Shown here: positions 1 through 10,279 of the stretch, piece after piece
Layout: each line of letters starts with the position of its first letter
Numbering within the stretch: position 1 is the first letter of the stretch
Assembly (NCBI GenBank): GCA_023376005.1
Contig: CM042141.1
Span: 91,324,107-91,388,106, forward strand
Origin: Doryteuthis pealeii
Taxonomy: Eukaryota; Mollusca; Cephalopoda; Myopsida; Loliginidae
Reading direction: 5' to 3'
DNA length: 64,000 nucleotides
Position numbers and translations under genes: made by a program
Notes under the pieces: generated by a model
Seen by the model: only the letters and a program-made list of their open reading frames with translations
What the model was told of the DNA's origin: nothing
The model's database searches: none

Positions 1-551
1 CCTTAACTCAAATAATATATGTGTGTGTGTGTGTGTGATAGATACTAGTACTGCAGATGTTACAATGTAGAGGGAAGAAAAAAGAAAAAGAAAAGAAAGA
101 ATTCCAAATAGTTCAAATCCAAATTATTTCCCAAATAAAGCCAATAAAATATTCATGTATGATAAAACAATTATGGTAATACAACAACATTCCATTATGT
201 TTGATGACAACCTATGAGAAATTCTTGTTAATGTCATTAAGTAACATTTCTGTTATTTTGCTGAGCAGAACTCCAGTTGGTAAAGTAATAGAAGAACATT
301 TATACTTTTTAAAGGGAAAATTTGGCTTCAAGATGTTTGGAATGTGTTCAAACTAAATAACATATGCTGTATACATTTACCATATTTCACAAAGATCTCA
401 TCAATAACAAAAATAAAAATACATTTTTGAAACATCTTAGGGAACCAGGAAAAATAAATACAAAAATCTGTTGTGTACAATACAAACAGAATTATCTGCC
501 CCTTTTCAACCATAACCAGGTGTAGTGACCGAGTTTGCCATGGAAAGCAGT

Positions 552-554
<3 letters not shown>
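1..554. other. AT-rich non-coding stretch with (TG)n
   Basis: A short (TG)n run lies at about 21-38, followed by an A-rich patch around 70-105. The only reading frame over 60 codons (328-513, minus) has AT-driven composition and no motif. No gene or known repeat was recognised here. Confidence 0.5.

Positions 555-602
<48 letters not shown>
555..602. repeat. (AT)n microsatellite
   Basis: About 48 bp of perfect alternating AT, directly abutting the left end of the hMITE at 605. Confidence 0.95.
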
Positions 603-604
<2 letters not shown>

Positions 605-605
<1 letters not shown>

Positions 606-889
606 TGATGCTGATAGCTTTTTGATTTAGTGTTTCCTGAGACGCATATATTTGCTTTGAATGAGTCCCCGAGAAAATGTATGGATCCTAACTAAAGCCA
701 TCTAGCTCCTACCTTGTAACCCATCCTGTGTAATTCTTTTCTAAGAAACTATTGAAATGTATTTACAGTTAGCTTGAAATGGTGAGGGAAGAAAAAAGAA
801 AAACACTGGGATGCATGGATATCATTTTACAGTGTCCTTTTAGATTTTTGTGCATCAGGGAAGCAGGACACGTACCTATCAGCATCTGT
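605..889 (+). mobile_element. hMITE copy 1 (non-autonomous hAT-like)
   Basis: The left end reads GTGATGCTGATAG and the right end CTATCAGCATCTGTG, an imperfect inverted pair. The interior matches the other copies: GAATGAGTCCCCG, then CTTGTAACCCATCCTG, then AATGGTGAGGGAAG, then a degenerate GTGCATCAGGGAAGCAGGAC. There is no coding capacity. A CAG(T/A)G start suits the hAT superfamily, which is an inference. It sits between (AT)n on the left and (TG)n on the right, so a target duplication cannot be read. Confidence 0.75.
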
Positions 890-1617
890 GTGTGTGTGTG
901 TGTATATATAAATGAAGCAAGAAACCACCAAAAACTTTTTTCCATAGCTAGCAGGAAGTAACAACATGTCAATTTCTGTCTCATGGAGTAGCCCACAAAA
1001 TACAGAAACCTTGAGCTAAGTCATACAAAGTGCTTGAATTAAGGTTCAACTTTGTATCCGTGAAAATGGAGGCAATCTACAAGATATCATTTTTTGCAAT
1101 TAGCTAAAAATATATTTTGTTGGACTATATTTTATGACTCAAAAGAGTAAAGGATTAATTTTTTTATGTGTCAGTCTTTTATGGGTCACCCTGTATAATT
1201 ATTTCTATAGAAGATGCTCCATTTTTCCAGATTTTCCAGCCAAAAAGTTAGGGGGGTGTATTATACACAATATATAATTAACTTATTTGTCTGGCCACAT
1301 ACCACACCATATTTGGGACAGGATGACCAAAAGTTAGATCTATATTCCAAACTAATGTGTTCTACACCATTACAGAGAAATATCCACTGGAATTTGTATT
1401 TGTTTAGAATTTTGATTCTACTGTGAGTTTATTTTTAAAGTAAACTTGTTGCATTTTTGTGTGAAGATGTCCGTCTGTTAGCTCTAAATACCGAGTAAAT
1501 TTGGTGTTTTGAGACAAACTATATAAATTATTTTTAGTCAGTATGAACTGATACTGCCAGACAGAAATTCTAAAAATTCAGTGCATATTATATATGAGAA
1601 TCCCATATCCCAAATTT
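890..1617. other. Unassigned AT-rich stretch
   Basis: After a (TG)n/(TA)n run at about 887-910 the sequence is AT-rich with no repeat I recognise. A 70-codon frame at 1214-1426 has no motif and no splice or promoter context, so I do not call it a gene. Confidence 0.4.
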
Positions 1618-1847
1618 TGTTGTCAAAGTGTGTGTGTGTGAGGGGGAGGGTTCTTTCTGGCATAGATTCCTCTATCCAAGTGTCAACTCCCTTGGTCTCC
1701 CAAACACTGAGCTTAAATAGGCAGCTCTCTCTAACCTGCCTTCCTCAAGGTGGCTGTTGATTGGTCAATGCAAATTATCAACTAGTACCACAGTTGATCT
1801 TCTCCAAATAGGATAACAGTTATCCACCCTTAATGAATTGCCTAACA
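1618..1847 (-). repeat. 3' LTR of a Ty1/copia-type retrotransposon
   Basis: On the minus strand the LTR starts TGTTAGGCAATTC (at 1847) directly after a purine tract, AAAGAGGGGGGGA (complement of about 1850-1862), which fits a polypurine tract. About 130 bp in, it carries a TATA-like CTATTTAAGC. The far border is inferred at ...GACAACA (1618), which gives TGTT..AACA ends and a length of about 230 bp, within the copia range. Only one LTR is visible, so the lower border is uncertain. Confidence 0.65.
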
Positions 1848-1961
1848 ATCCCCCCCCTCTTTAGTCTTTTCATGTGTCATGAGGGAATCTTGGCATACAC
1901 CTTTCTTAGTCAATACATTAGCCAGCTGACTGGAGCCAGGATATTGCAGGGATCATTGAAA
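1842..1961 (-). pseudogene. Copia pol polyprotein C-terminus remnant (RNase H end)
   Basis: In one minus-strand frame the sequence ending at the TAG at 1842-1844 reads SSQLANVLTKKGVCQDS followed by a short hydrophilic tail. The QLA(D/N).LTKKG motif is the characteristic end of Ty1/copia RNase H. The stop codon overlaps the first bases of the LTR, as is common in copia elements. Upstream, an in-frame TGA near 1960 breaks the frame and nothing further of pol is recognisable, so this is a 5'-truncated dead copy. It corresponds to the 3' edge of the element whose LTR lies at 1618-1847. Confidence 0.7.
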
Positions 1962-2116
1962 AATTGCAGAAAGAAACAATATTACTTTCTATAAAGAGAA
2001 GGTTCAAGAATAGATAATGAATGCTAAATGACGAACTTTGCAAAATCAAATTCCCAGTGATAAAATAAAATCAAGCTGTTGCAAACAAGATTTTAAGATT
2101 TTTTTTTTTTTTGATG

Positions 2117-2153
<37 letters not shown>

Positions 2154-2917
2154 AAATGCAGCACCATTGCAGACCTTACAAAATTCTCATTTAGTTGCAA
2201 ATTGGACTGAAAATTGATTTATTTGTTTCAGCGTTTTAAATGTATTGTTTTAATAAATGTCTTGGCATGATATACTGTTTTTGCTGGGTTACATTATGGG
2301 AATTTTAGTGTGTGTTTATATATATATATATTATATATATATATATGGTGTGTGTGTGTGATTGATTTTGTTAAAGTGATTATTTTGTCTTAATATATTG
2401 TTATAGCAAAAATGTGCTGTGGTTTGTTTCAATAGTTGAACTTGAGAGCATGCTTAATTTTATCAGCTATAAATTTATTTATAATTATTTTGTCTCCCCT
2501 AGAAAAAAGGGCTTCACAAAAATAAAGATAAAAATCCATACAAAAGTTTTTAAAAACAAAAAAGATAAAGAATGATAAAAAGAAAAAGAAAAATGGTAGT
2601 GTGAAGGAAAAGCAATAAGGATTAATAAATATAGTTTATATCACAGTATATGACTTATACAAGTTCTTTTATACATGCTGTCCTCTTCTATATGTAAACC
2701 TACATAAAAATAAAATATGAATAACAGTTGTAATTCAGCAGGTTATCATTTGTGAGATGACTGGTTTTATTTCCAAACAAAGCTTAAAAATATATCTTGC
2801 ATACCCCACTATCATAGGTCAAAAATATATTACGACAGACAAATGAGGTTCATAAAATATCATCTAGCAAAAAAACAGGATTGTCTCAATGGATCACTGG
2901 ATTATCAAATGGTTGGG

Positions 2918-2952
<35 letters not shown>

Positions 2953-3139
2953 CCACTTCAGGTTGAAAATGTTATAATGGATGTATTTAAAGAATAATTT
3001 TAGAGAATTACACTTCAGATGTCTGGAAATAAGTTTTTTTCTTCTCTTTGTTCAAACACTATTACTACATGCTCTTTATAATCCACTTGTTTCTTAAGAG
3101 TTTTAAAAAAAAAATGCTTCAATAAGTTTTCTCATCCTT
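1962..3139. other. AT-rich stretch with poly(A) tracts
   Basis: Contains T/A homopolymer runs at about 2100-2151 and 2919-2949 and a (TA)n/(TG)n compound tract at about 2318-2360. No gene, SINE or terminal repeat was recognised. Confidence 0.5.
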
Positions 3140-3645
3140 ATTTCTACTAGCAAAAATGTTGTGCCTTCCACCAGGCGTAAGTATTTTAAGTTTTAATGTA
3201 ATATATCAAAATTGAAAAGACTAACAAAATCAAGAACGCATATATAAAAAGATTTCTTATTTTAATTTTATTTAATTGGTTTCTATAAAAAAAAAAAAAT
3301 AATAATTCATAGGATTAATTTTAATATGCTGGAGAATAAAAAAAATAATTTATTAAACCCAGTTTTGGTAAAACCAACATGCAAGTTAACCACACCATAC
3401 ATTATGTAAACATTTATTTCTTAATGATATACAAGACACCTGGCATGATTAATAAGCGCATTAATGGGCAGTTTTGAGGCAAATCTCAGATTTTCATAGA
3501 TACATTATTTATGAATAAGATTTATTCTATGTATTAATGATTTTGACTAAATTAAATACCCATTGATAAACTTACGCAATTTCAGAGGGTATTGTGACAT
3601 ACTTTCAGTTACAGACTAACACCAAATCTCCATTATATTTCTAAG
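3140..3645 (-). repeat. Family R interspersed repeat
   Basis: Runs from GTGCCTTCCACCAGGCG (about 3161) to a degenerate CAAATCTCCATTAT (about 3625). Internal landmarks shared with copies at 24.4 and 6.6 kb include CCACACCATACATTATGTAA, TTTTGAGGCAAATC and CAGTTACAGAC. No coding frame is evident. The family is unclassified; its edge palindrome and shared order are the reason to call it one repeat. Confidence 0.6.
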
Positions 3646-4835
3646 TGAAACAAAAAAAAAAAAAAAAAAATTTTTTGGAAACAATATGTAAAAACGGTAG
3701 CTATAAAATTTTTAAGAATATTAAGTTAAATGCCCAACAAATGTTTTATGATCAAACCTTAACGGACTTTTAAAATTTATATCAATAATTCTTAACAGTA
3801 AAATGCACATGGATAGTTGTAACCATAGCAATATGTTTTGTTCCTAATTAAAGATTTGGTAGGCTAATTTGAATTCAAACCAAAATACAAAATACTGTCT
3901 TAAACTAAGAGAACATCTCAAAGAACAATTCCATTTAAATAGCATGCATAATGTATTTGGGGAAAGTGTCAACTTATTTGCAAGAATTTACGACAATATA
4001 CAGACGATTGTTAAAATAGCATCACTGTTTATTATAAACTTCATTTATTTAAAAAAATCTTTATTGAATTTTTTTTTTTTCCAAATACAAATAAAATCCA
4101 AACATTTGATTCGTTTGTGGATATCTTTCATTATATACACACACATTAGTTCCTGTCTTTGTTCACAAAATCCTAGGATTTTGAAAATAGACACCCATAA
4201 CCATATATATTCTGAAACTACATCACCCAAGATACTTGGATAAGTATATTTTATTCTAATCAAAGGAGGGTCCGGGTGGGGAGAGAGGCAAACCTCCACT
4301 GAAAAAATTTTTCCCTTCAATTTATATAAAATTTAAACCCTACGTAAATAGCACGATATGATTCTTATTCCCAAAATTTTCAGCAAACTCCAATATCCTA
4401 ATGGAGGTTGAACCGCCCAATAGTGAAAATTTCAGAAGACCATAACTTGAGTATTGGAACATCTATTATCATGGGTTTTTTTTCTTCTATTAATTAAACA
4501 GATCAACAACAAAAATGATCTTGCTTCTATAGTAAAATTTGGCTGATCTAGACATTTTATCTATGGCAAAACATCACTAGAATTATGGCAACAAAGATTA
4601 TTAGTTAACTACTTTAAAAGCTACCCTTATCAGGTGACAAGCTAGTTATAGATATTATGAAATAGAATGTTTTTGTTTCTAAAAATATATTGCCAATCCT
4701 ATAAATCTGAATGAATAACTTGTAATATTTATCAGTATTTTATGAAACAAGAGTAAGAAAAATATGAATGTACAAAAGTCTATTTTGACATGTGCCATTT
4801 AACTATTAAAATGCAGAATTGCATATCTGTCAGAG

Positions 4836-4877
<42 letters not shown>

Positions 4878-5405
4878 GCAATAAGTTCTCTTTTTAGAGA
4901 CATTTCATTAAATAGAACAGATATGGATTATTTAGATTTTTCTTCTTTACAAAAAGATGCCAGAAATATGGATCAAGGTTGTTATGATGTTATTAACATT
5001 GTAATGAAAAACAATAATTTAAACATTCACAACATTCCTTGATAAGAACAATTTTCTGGATTCCAAACACAAGATTTCATAATGGCAACCCAACAGACAA
5101 AACTAAAAAAAAAAAAAAAAAAAAAAGGTTGTAAAAAGCAGCTGCATTTTTTTTTCTGTCTTGATTCAGATTTGCATCATCTTATTTTCAAGGAAGAAAA
5201 ACTTTAAACTGAATAAAAATCTGTTATACTTAATAAAATATGTACAAATAAGAAGGAAAAAAACCCAAAGTATTCCAAAAAGATAAATTTATTTTTAGAG
5301 GGTCAAATCCACATAAAAATGTTTCAGTTTATAAAATGTTCATTAGGATGAATGTGTTTTCTAAACAGTGATGGAATTTTTTATTTGAAAAAAATATTTT
5401 CATCA

Positions 5406-5408
<3 letters not shown>
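3646..5408. other. Unassigned AT-rich stretch
   Basis: Holds poly(A) runs (about 3652-3670, 5106-5126) and (TA)n at about 4839-4874. Two overlapping frames at 3869-4243 (plus) and 4045-4320 (minus) are low-complexity and lack motifs. I see no gene. Confidence 0.45.
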
Positions 5409-5449
<41 letters not shown>

Positions 5450-5471
5450 CACGCGCACACGCACGCACATG

Positions 5472-5505
<34 letters not shown>

Positions 5506-5530
5506 CATACACACACACACACACACACAC
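5409..5530. repeat. Compound microsatellite (TA)n-(CG/CA)n-(TA)n-(CA)n
   Basis: A mixed dinucleotide tract: (AT)n about 5409-5444, a GCGCGCAC/GCACAC segment about 5445-5482, (AT)n about 5483-5504, then (CA)n about 5509-5530. The long frames across it on both strands encode only IYIY and THTH runs. The mariner at 5531 starts at its edge. Confidence 0.95.
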
Positions 5531-6421
5531 AGGGTGTTTGGGATAAATTTGACATATTTATATTTGGTTATTTTTCTCCGTTGGTTGGAGGTATTGACAC
5601 ACACTATGCATCATTTAAAAGCTTGGACCCTTCTTTACTCATGTACGTGATGATAGATAGAATGGAAGACTGGAGCCCACCTGAATCATGGAAGAGAATA
5701 ACTTGTATCATGATGATCTGTGCCGGCCATTAAAATAAGGAGATTATGGTTGCTGCACAATGTTCCCTGAACACTGTAAAAACAATCAGGCATGAACTGG
5801 AGAATTGCAATGCAGACTACGAGGCTGTGGCTAGAAGAAAGCAACATAAAAGAGGATCTGATTGCGGTCGTACTGCAGAATACCTCGAAAATCTGCAGAA
5901 AAAAGTGTTGGAGGACCCTCAGATGCCTACGTGGAGTTGCTAAACACTGTGCTCAAACCCTGGATACAAAGGGTAGCCAATGGTAGGCCATATGTATGGC
6001 AGCAGGATTCAGCCCCCTGCCACACCTCTGGGAAAAGTTAAAAAAATGGTTGTCGGCGAATTTTTACGACTACACCAGTCCCAATGTTTGGCCTCTGAAC
6101 TCCCCAGATCTTAACCCCATGGATTATTATGCATGTGACACTGTTGACAAAAACACCAATCGCCGTACTACAAAAACTCAGTTAATAGACAGAATTAAGG
6201 TAATTTTTGAGACCCTTCCCAGGGAAAATGGAACATCAGCTTGTTCCAGGTTCCGGATTGAGGCTGTTATCAACGCTAATGGCAGTTATTTTAAGTGAAA
6301 CTTATTGACAGTAGTGTAATTTCTGTGCCTGTTGAATTTCTTTACAATCCATTAAATTTTGTAGTTACCAAGCACTTTTTCTTTTTCCTTATGAAACTGT
6401 CAAATTTCTCCCGAACACCCT
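5531..6421 (+). mobile_element. Mariner/Tc1-like transposon, internally deleted copy 1
   Basis: Terminal inverted repeats are AGGGTGTTTGGGATAAAT on the left and, complemented on the right, AGGGTGTTCGGGAGAAAT, both continuing into TTGACA. The right end is followed at once by (TA)n; the left lies beside (CA)n/(TA)n. The element is about 890 bp, shorter than the usual 1.3 kb or more for an autonomous mariner, because the middle of the transposase is missing. It shares its layout with the copies at 22.4 and 34.1 kb. Confidence 0.9.
5585..6298 (+). pseudogene. Mariner-type transposase pseudogene
   Basis: The N-terminal part (DRMEDWSPPESWKR, then CSLNTVKTIRHELENCN) is a helix-turn-helix-like DNA-binding region and carries an in-frame TAA at 5731. 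At about 5921 the frame jumps from LEDPQ to a downstream AYVELL segment, so the central region with the first catalytic aspartate is deleted. The second acidic residue survives in QQDSAPCHTS (about 6000-6030) and the third in SPDLNPMDYY (about 6105-6135), roughly 33 residues apart, as in DD34D mariners. A second frameshift separates these two. The C-terminus ends ...INANGSYFK before a TGA. It cannot make an active transposase. Confidence 0.88.
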
Positions 6422-6425
6422 ATAT

Positions 6426-6462
<37 letters not shown>
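6422..6462. repeat. (TA)n tract between two mariner ends
   Basis: About 41 bp of TA with one phase slip. It separates the right end of the mariner at 6421 from a second outward copy of the same terminal repeat at 6463. Confidence 0.9.
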
Positions 6463-6467
<5 letters not shown>

Positions 6468-6500
6468 GTTCGGGAGAAATTTGACAGTGTTTTATGGGTC
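6463..6500 (+). mobile_element. Solo mariner terminal repeat
   Basis: Reads AGGGTGTTCGGGAGAAAT then TTGACAGTGTTTTATGG, i.e. the left end of the same mariner family with no transposase behind it. Homology fades after about 6500. It faces the previous element across the (TA)n tract, giving an inverted pair of ends. Confidence 0.8.
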
Positions 6501-6644
6501 CAATGTGAGAAAATTAAATATTCAATAAAAAAGAAGGTTAGCAAAATGAATTTTGTCTTTCAAAAGATTTTTTTAAAAATTTTACTTCAGCAACATGTAT
6601 TTCAGATCTTCTGATATCTTTAGGCTATATATATTATATATATA

Positions 6645-7229
6645 TCTCTTATTATAATGGAGATTGTGTGTTTTTTCTGTCTGTAACCGAAACTATATTA
6701 CTAATCGAGTCACAATTAACATAGTTATTTACATCACATTCTCCATGATTTTATTTATAAACCTCAATTATTAATAAAATTTCTTCACCTTTTTATTAGT
6801 GTTGTCCATATCTACATACTAATAACATGCAATTGTATTTATATATACAAGAAATAGCGGTTTGCAGTGTGAATGGGAAGGCTAATTTGCATATTGATAT
6901 TAAAAATGTGATTTTATTAAATATGTGCTTAGTATTATTGATTTCTAACTGTTTGGTTTTATTTTAATGAATATAAGCAAAAATCTCTTCAATGAATCTT
7001 AAATGAAATCCATTAACAAGAAAAAATAACTGTCATTTTATTCTTTATTTCCTAATTTAACTAAATTGTTAAATACGTAAAATTCGGCAATGAAAGACGG
7101 GAGTGATGGAAGAGTAAGTTTCATTTCTATTTTTCTATTATACCCCCACTCTGTTACATATCTTTTTGTCTGCCTCTAATTTAATACGATACTTCATTAC
7201 ATTAAAACTTAAATACTTGCACCCGGAGG

Positions 7230-7232
<3 letters not shown>
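6645..7232 (+). repeat. Family R interspersed repeat
   Basis: Begins ATTATAATGGAGATTGTGTG and CTGTCTGTAACCGAAAC, and ends AAAACTTAAATACTTGCACC followed by CGGAGGGTGCA. The end GCACCCGGAGGGTGC is a perfect short palindrome. The middle (AACTGTCATTTTATTC, CGGCAATGAAAGACGGGAG) recurs inverted near 13.1-13.25 kb. Confidence 0.65.

Positions 7233-7265
<33 letters not shown>
7233..7265. repeat. (TA)n microsatellite
   Basis: About 33 bp of alternating TA directly after the palindromic edge of the family R copy. Confidence 0.95.
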
Positions 7266-7267
<2 letters not shown>

Positions 7268-7754
7268 TTAATAACAGGAGGTGCAATATTGAAAAGCTTA
7301 AGTGTTTATGATCTGAAGTTGGGAGTCCCAAAAATAATCAAGAGGAAATGGTGAGATCTATTCTGAGCACATTTAGATTTCACACCAGGGCACAAAAAAA
7401 GATTATAATCTACTATTACAGTTTTTTTCCCCATGGTTAAAAACTGACCCTCAAGTTAAGGAGGAATGGGTATGTGTATCAGAGAGAGTGACTAAGCAAT
7501 CAACACACACACACAAGTTATAAAGATATTCCCTTTTACACACATTTTACATTTATACACAAATAACAGATCAAAATTATGTAGCACTGCTCAAGTCATT
7601 TTTATCTAGAATACTAAATAGAATCTTATTGTTTCTCATCTTGCCAATTCTTACAAGCAGAAGTCATCCTGTTCAGCTGGACAATATTAAATCTATTTGA
7701 ATTTTCAAGATAAGGCTTCATCATTTGGATTTTTTTATTTTTTACTATTGTTCT
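7266..7754. other. Unassigned stretch
   Basis: Contains a short (CA)n at about 7503-7515. No family member or gene was recognised in it. Confidence 0.4.
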
Positions 7755-8155
7755 TTTCTTTATTGTTATACACACAACATTTTGGCCGATATGCCTTCCA
7801 GCCTTCTTCAGGTGTTCAGAGATGCTGATAGTTACACGTCCTGCATCCCTGATGCACAAAAATCTAAAAGGACGTAGTAAAATCCCAGTGTTTCTCTTCT
7901 TTTTCTTCTCCCACCATTTCAAGTTAACTGTAAATACATTTTAGATAGTTTCTTAAAAATGAATTACACAGGATAGGTTACAAGGCAGGAGTTAGATCGC
8001 TTTAGTTGGGACCCATGAATTTTCCCGGGGACTCCTTCAAAGCAAATATGTGCATCCCAGGATGCACTCAAAAGGCTATCAGCATCACCAGGTGTTTCTT
8101 ATTCAACTCAGGTGCCTTCATGTAGGAATCGGGAGCAGAGACCCGAGTTTGACAA
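7755..8155 (+). repeat. Family E repeat split by an hMITE
   Basis: The left half (TTATTGTTATACACACAACA, then TTTTGGCCGATATGCC, then CTTCTTCAGGTGTT) continues after the hMITE as CAGGTGTTTCTTATTCAACT then CAGGTGCCTTCATG. Uninterrupted relatives at 9.9, 13.85 and 39.1 kb have the two halves adjacent. This shows the hMITE jumped into a pre-existing family E copy. Confidence 0.75.
7817..8088 (-). mobile_element. hMITE copy 2 with 8-bp target duplication
   Basis: Plus-strand left end CAGAGATGCTGATAG and right end CTATCAGCATCAC; the right terminus looks eroded by two bases. Both sides carry the direct repeat CAGGTGTT (7809-7816 and 8089-8096), and relatives of the host repeat have a single copy. 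An 8-bp duplication with CAG(A/T)G termini is the hAT pattern. The interior contains CCTGCATCCCTGATGCAC, CACCATTTCAAGTTAACTG and GGGGACTCCTTCAAAGC as in other copies. Confidence 0.85.
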
Positions 8156-8510
8156 GAAACACCTGAAAAGGGGATAGACTCCCTCTCTATCCAGCTGATA
8201 CCAACAATAGGTCACTCCACAGACTTTACTTTTACTTACTATATCAAGTATTCCTAATACAAATAATTTGTAGGGTTTCAAGTATTCCTATCTAATATTA
8301 ATAATTATAAGATTTCAAGTCATTATTTCTATTTATTAATATTGATTTGTTCAATTAACTAATAATCTTTAGTAAATAATTAGAGCTTCAAGTAACTATT
8401 CTTGATAGGAATAATTTCCAGTTATACGACATCAAATATTCCTATCAAATACAATTTTTTAAACAGATATATTGGACCCATAAATAGGGAAAACTACTGA
8501 GGGTGCTCAT
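8156..8510 (+). repeat. SINE-1 tail and AAGTATTCC repeats
   Basis: GAAAAGGGGATAGACTCCCT through TTACTTACTATATCAAGTAT is the 3' half of SINE-1. It is followed by several direct repeats of the type TTTCAAGTATTCCTATC, at spacings of tens of bases. Confidence 0.65.
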
Positions 8511-8519
8511 CATTTAATG

Positions 8520-8745
8520 GATATTATTCTAGGAAATGGACATGGCAACATGAGTTCAAATCCTAAACAAAGCTCTTTGTATTTCACAGACCTAATACCC
8601 TTGGGAAATGTATGCATCCAACTATTCTTCCTCCAACTATAGGTAAATAGTAGGGCAGACTGGGCTTTCTTAACCTTGATATGGCAACGTCTAGAAGGAA
8701 AATTGGTTTCAAATCTGTAAACAGCATAAAAATTGACCGGGGGGG
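8520..8745 (+). repeat. SINE-2 copy, 3' part
   Basis: Shows ATACCCTTGGGAAATGTATG, TATAGGTAAATAGTAGGGCA and GACTGGGCTTTC in the SINE-2 order, ending near GGTTTCAAATCTGTAAAC. The tRNA-like head is degenerate. A run of ten G follows at about 8739. Confidence 0.65.
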
Positions 8746-9041
8746 GGGTTAAAATACCCACTACTCTGACAAAAAGACAAACAAAAAACATTTTTGATGA
8801 GTGAATGAGAATTTATGTAAAAATCAATATACAAACAAACGTGATAAACTTTTACATTAACCTCAGACTTTTATTTAGCCAAATATGTCTGGAAAATTCT
8901 ATCCAAAATCCATATTCCTTGAATCCAATTGATTGTACAAGAAGATTGTTAGACTTTCCTGCCAACCCTACTTCCTCTCAATTACAAAAAAAAATTCTTT
9001 ACTTCTTTCTTGGAAAAGAAAGAATATAGCTATCACTGTCA
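8746..9041. other. Unassigned stretch
   Basis: AT-rich sequence between a SINE-2 copy and a (TA)n tract. Short frames in it carry no motif and no repeat family was recognised. Confidence 0.4.
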
Positions 9042-9042
9042 T

Positions 9043-9075
<33 letters not shown>

Positions 9076-9091
9076 TATATATCCCCCCCCC
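9042..9091. repeat. (TA)n followed by C9
   Basis: About 41 bp of TA with one phase slip, then nine C. Confidence 0.95.
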
Positions 9092-9615
9092 GCCATACTT
9101 TCTCAATTACTGAGGAGTAATCAGCAAACAATTTTCAGGAAAATATTCACAATCCGATTTTGGATTTTGAGACAAAGGGAAAGAGAGACAAAGATCAAAG
9201 TATAATAACAAATAAAAAAATAAAAGAATAAAAAATAAAAATAAAAATAAACAGTAAGGAAACGAAAATAGATTCAGCAGAGAATAGCCCAAATAATATG
9301 TTCGATAGGAAATCTCGGTTTCTACTGCTGCTTCTGCTGCTTCCTCCATTTGTCAGGTGGATAGAAGGAGGAGGGGGGGATTAGGAAAGATGATTGAAAG
9401 TGATCTTACCATCTGGTTTAGGTTATCCCCACACCAGGAGTTTACAAAGAATGGTATGCTGGAGAATTCTAATTTGAGAATTCTAGTGCCACTCCACTTT
9501 CTTTTGGGAATTGAAAGTACCAAGAATTACCAAATTATTTAAACCATTGCTAAACTAAAACTGTCTATTCCAATGCACTACCAAATCAAATCTTTAGAGT
9601 TGTATGCTGAATAGA
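9092..9615. other. Unassigned stretch with an A-rich tract
   Basis: Contains an (AAATA)n-like A-rich tract at about 9205-9255 and a TTCTGCTGC patch near 9330. Frames here (9107-9349 minus, 9357-9542 plus) show no motif. Confidence 0.4.
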
Positions 9616-9652
9616 CTATATATATATATATTATATATATAATATATATATA
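9616..9652. repeat. (TA)n microsatellite
   Basis: Interrupted TA tract of about 37 bp just ahead of the inverted SINE-2 pair. Confidence 0.9.
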
Positions 9653-9659
9653 ATACATA

Positions 9660-9890
9660 CCCCAACTCCTCCACATGAGTAGAATGTGACAATCAATTTC
9701 TTAAGTGGAGTTAAACAGATTTGAATTCAGAGTTTTCCTTCTCCTACACAGGTTGGCAAACAAATTCAACTATTCTCCCTCCAGCTATGAGTAAATAGTA
9801 GGGCAGACTGGGCTCTTTAACCTTGGTATGGCAACCAGGCTAGGACAAGGAAAACTGAATTCAAACCTGTTAAACCCCACTTAGGAATTT
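9660..9890. repeat. Inverted pair of SINE-2 fragments
   Basis: About 9660-9762 is SINE-2 on the minus strand (ACTCCTCCACATGAGTAG, GAATTCAGAGTTTTCCTTCT). About 9765-9890 is SINE-2 on the plus strand (CTCCCTCCAGCTATGAG, GGAAAACTGAATTCAAACCT, TTAAACCCCACTTAG). Their 3' parts are complementary, so the segment can fold into a hairpin of about 60 bp. Confidence 0.65.
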
Positions 9891-9894
9891 GTAT

Positions 9895-10035
9895 TATTAT
9901 CTACACGTTTCAGACGATGTGCCCACCTGCCTTCAGGTATTTCTTGGACTTGAGAACCTTCTTATCAAAGTTGGGAGCCTTCATGGAACTTGGAATTGAA
10001 CCCTTTATTCAGTCCATTGGGGGTAGAGACTGAGA
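9895..10035 (+). repeat. Family E repeat fragment
   Basis: TTATTATCTACACGTTTCAG, then GATGTGCCCACCTGCCTTC, AGGTATTTCTTGGACTTG and CCTTTATTCAGTCCATTGG match the copy at 39.1 kb in order. Confidence 0.6.
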
Positions 10036-10279
10036 AATAGTATTCACTTAGAAAATTGACCTTATGCCACATCTTACATGTGTGGAGGGGTTGGTAGATA
10101 TTTATGTATATATCAATTTCCAAACTTAAAAAACAATTTCAAATTTATTTTTAAAACATTTAAATGCAGAAGTTACATTTGTATAATGTTACACAACAAA
10201 GAAGTTAGAATCAATTTAAGATTCTAACTTATGACCCCCACCCTTCCAAATGAAAACTTCAGTTTTTATGAACAATGAA

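Noticed and set aside
5329..5604. Opposed 64-96 codon frames rich in IYIY and THTH
   Set aside because: They are translations of the (TA)n/(CA)n compound microsatellite and have no real coding content.
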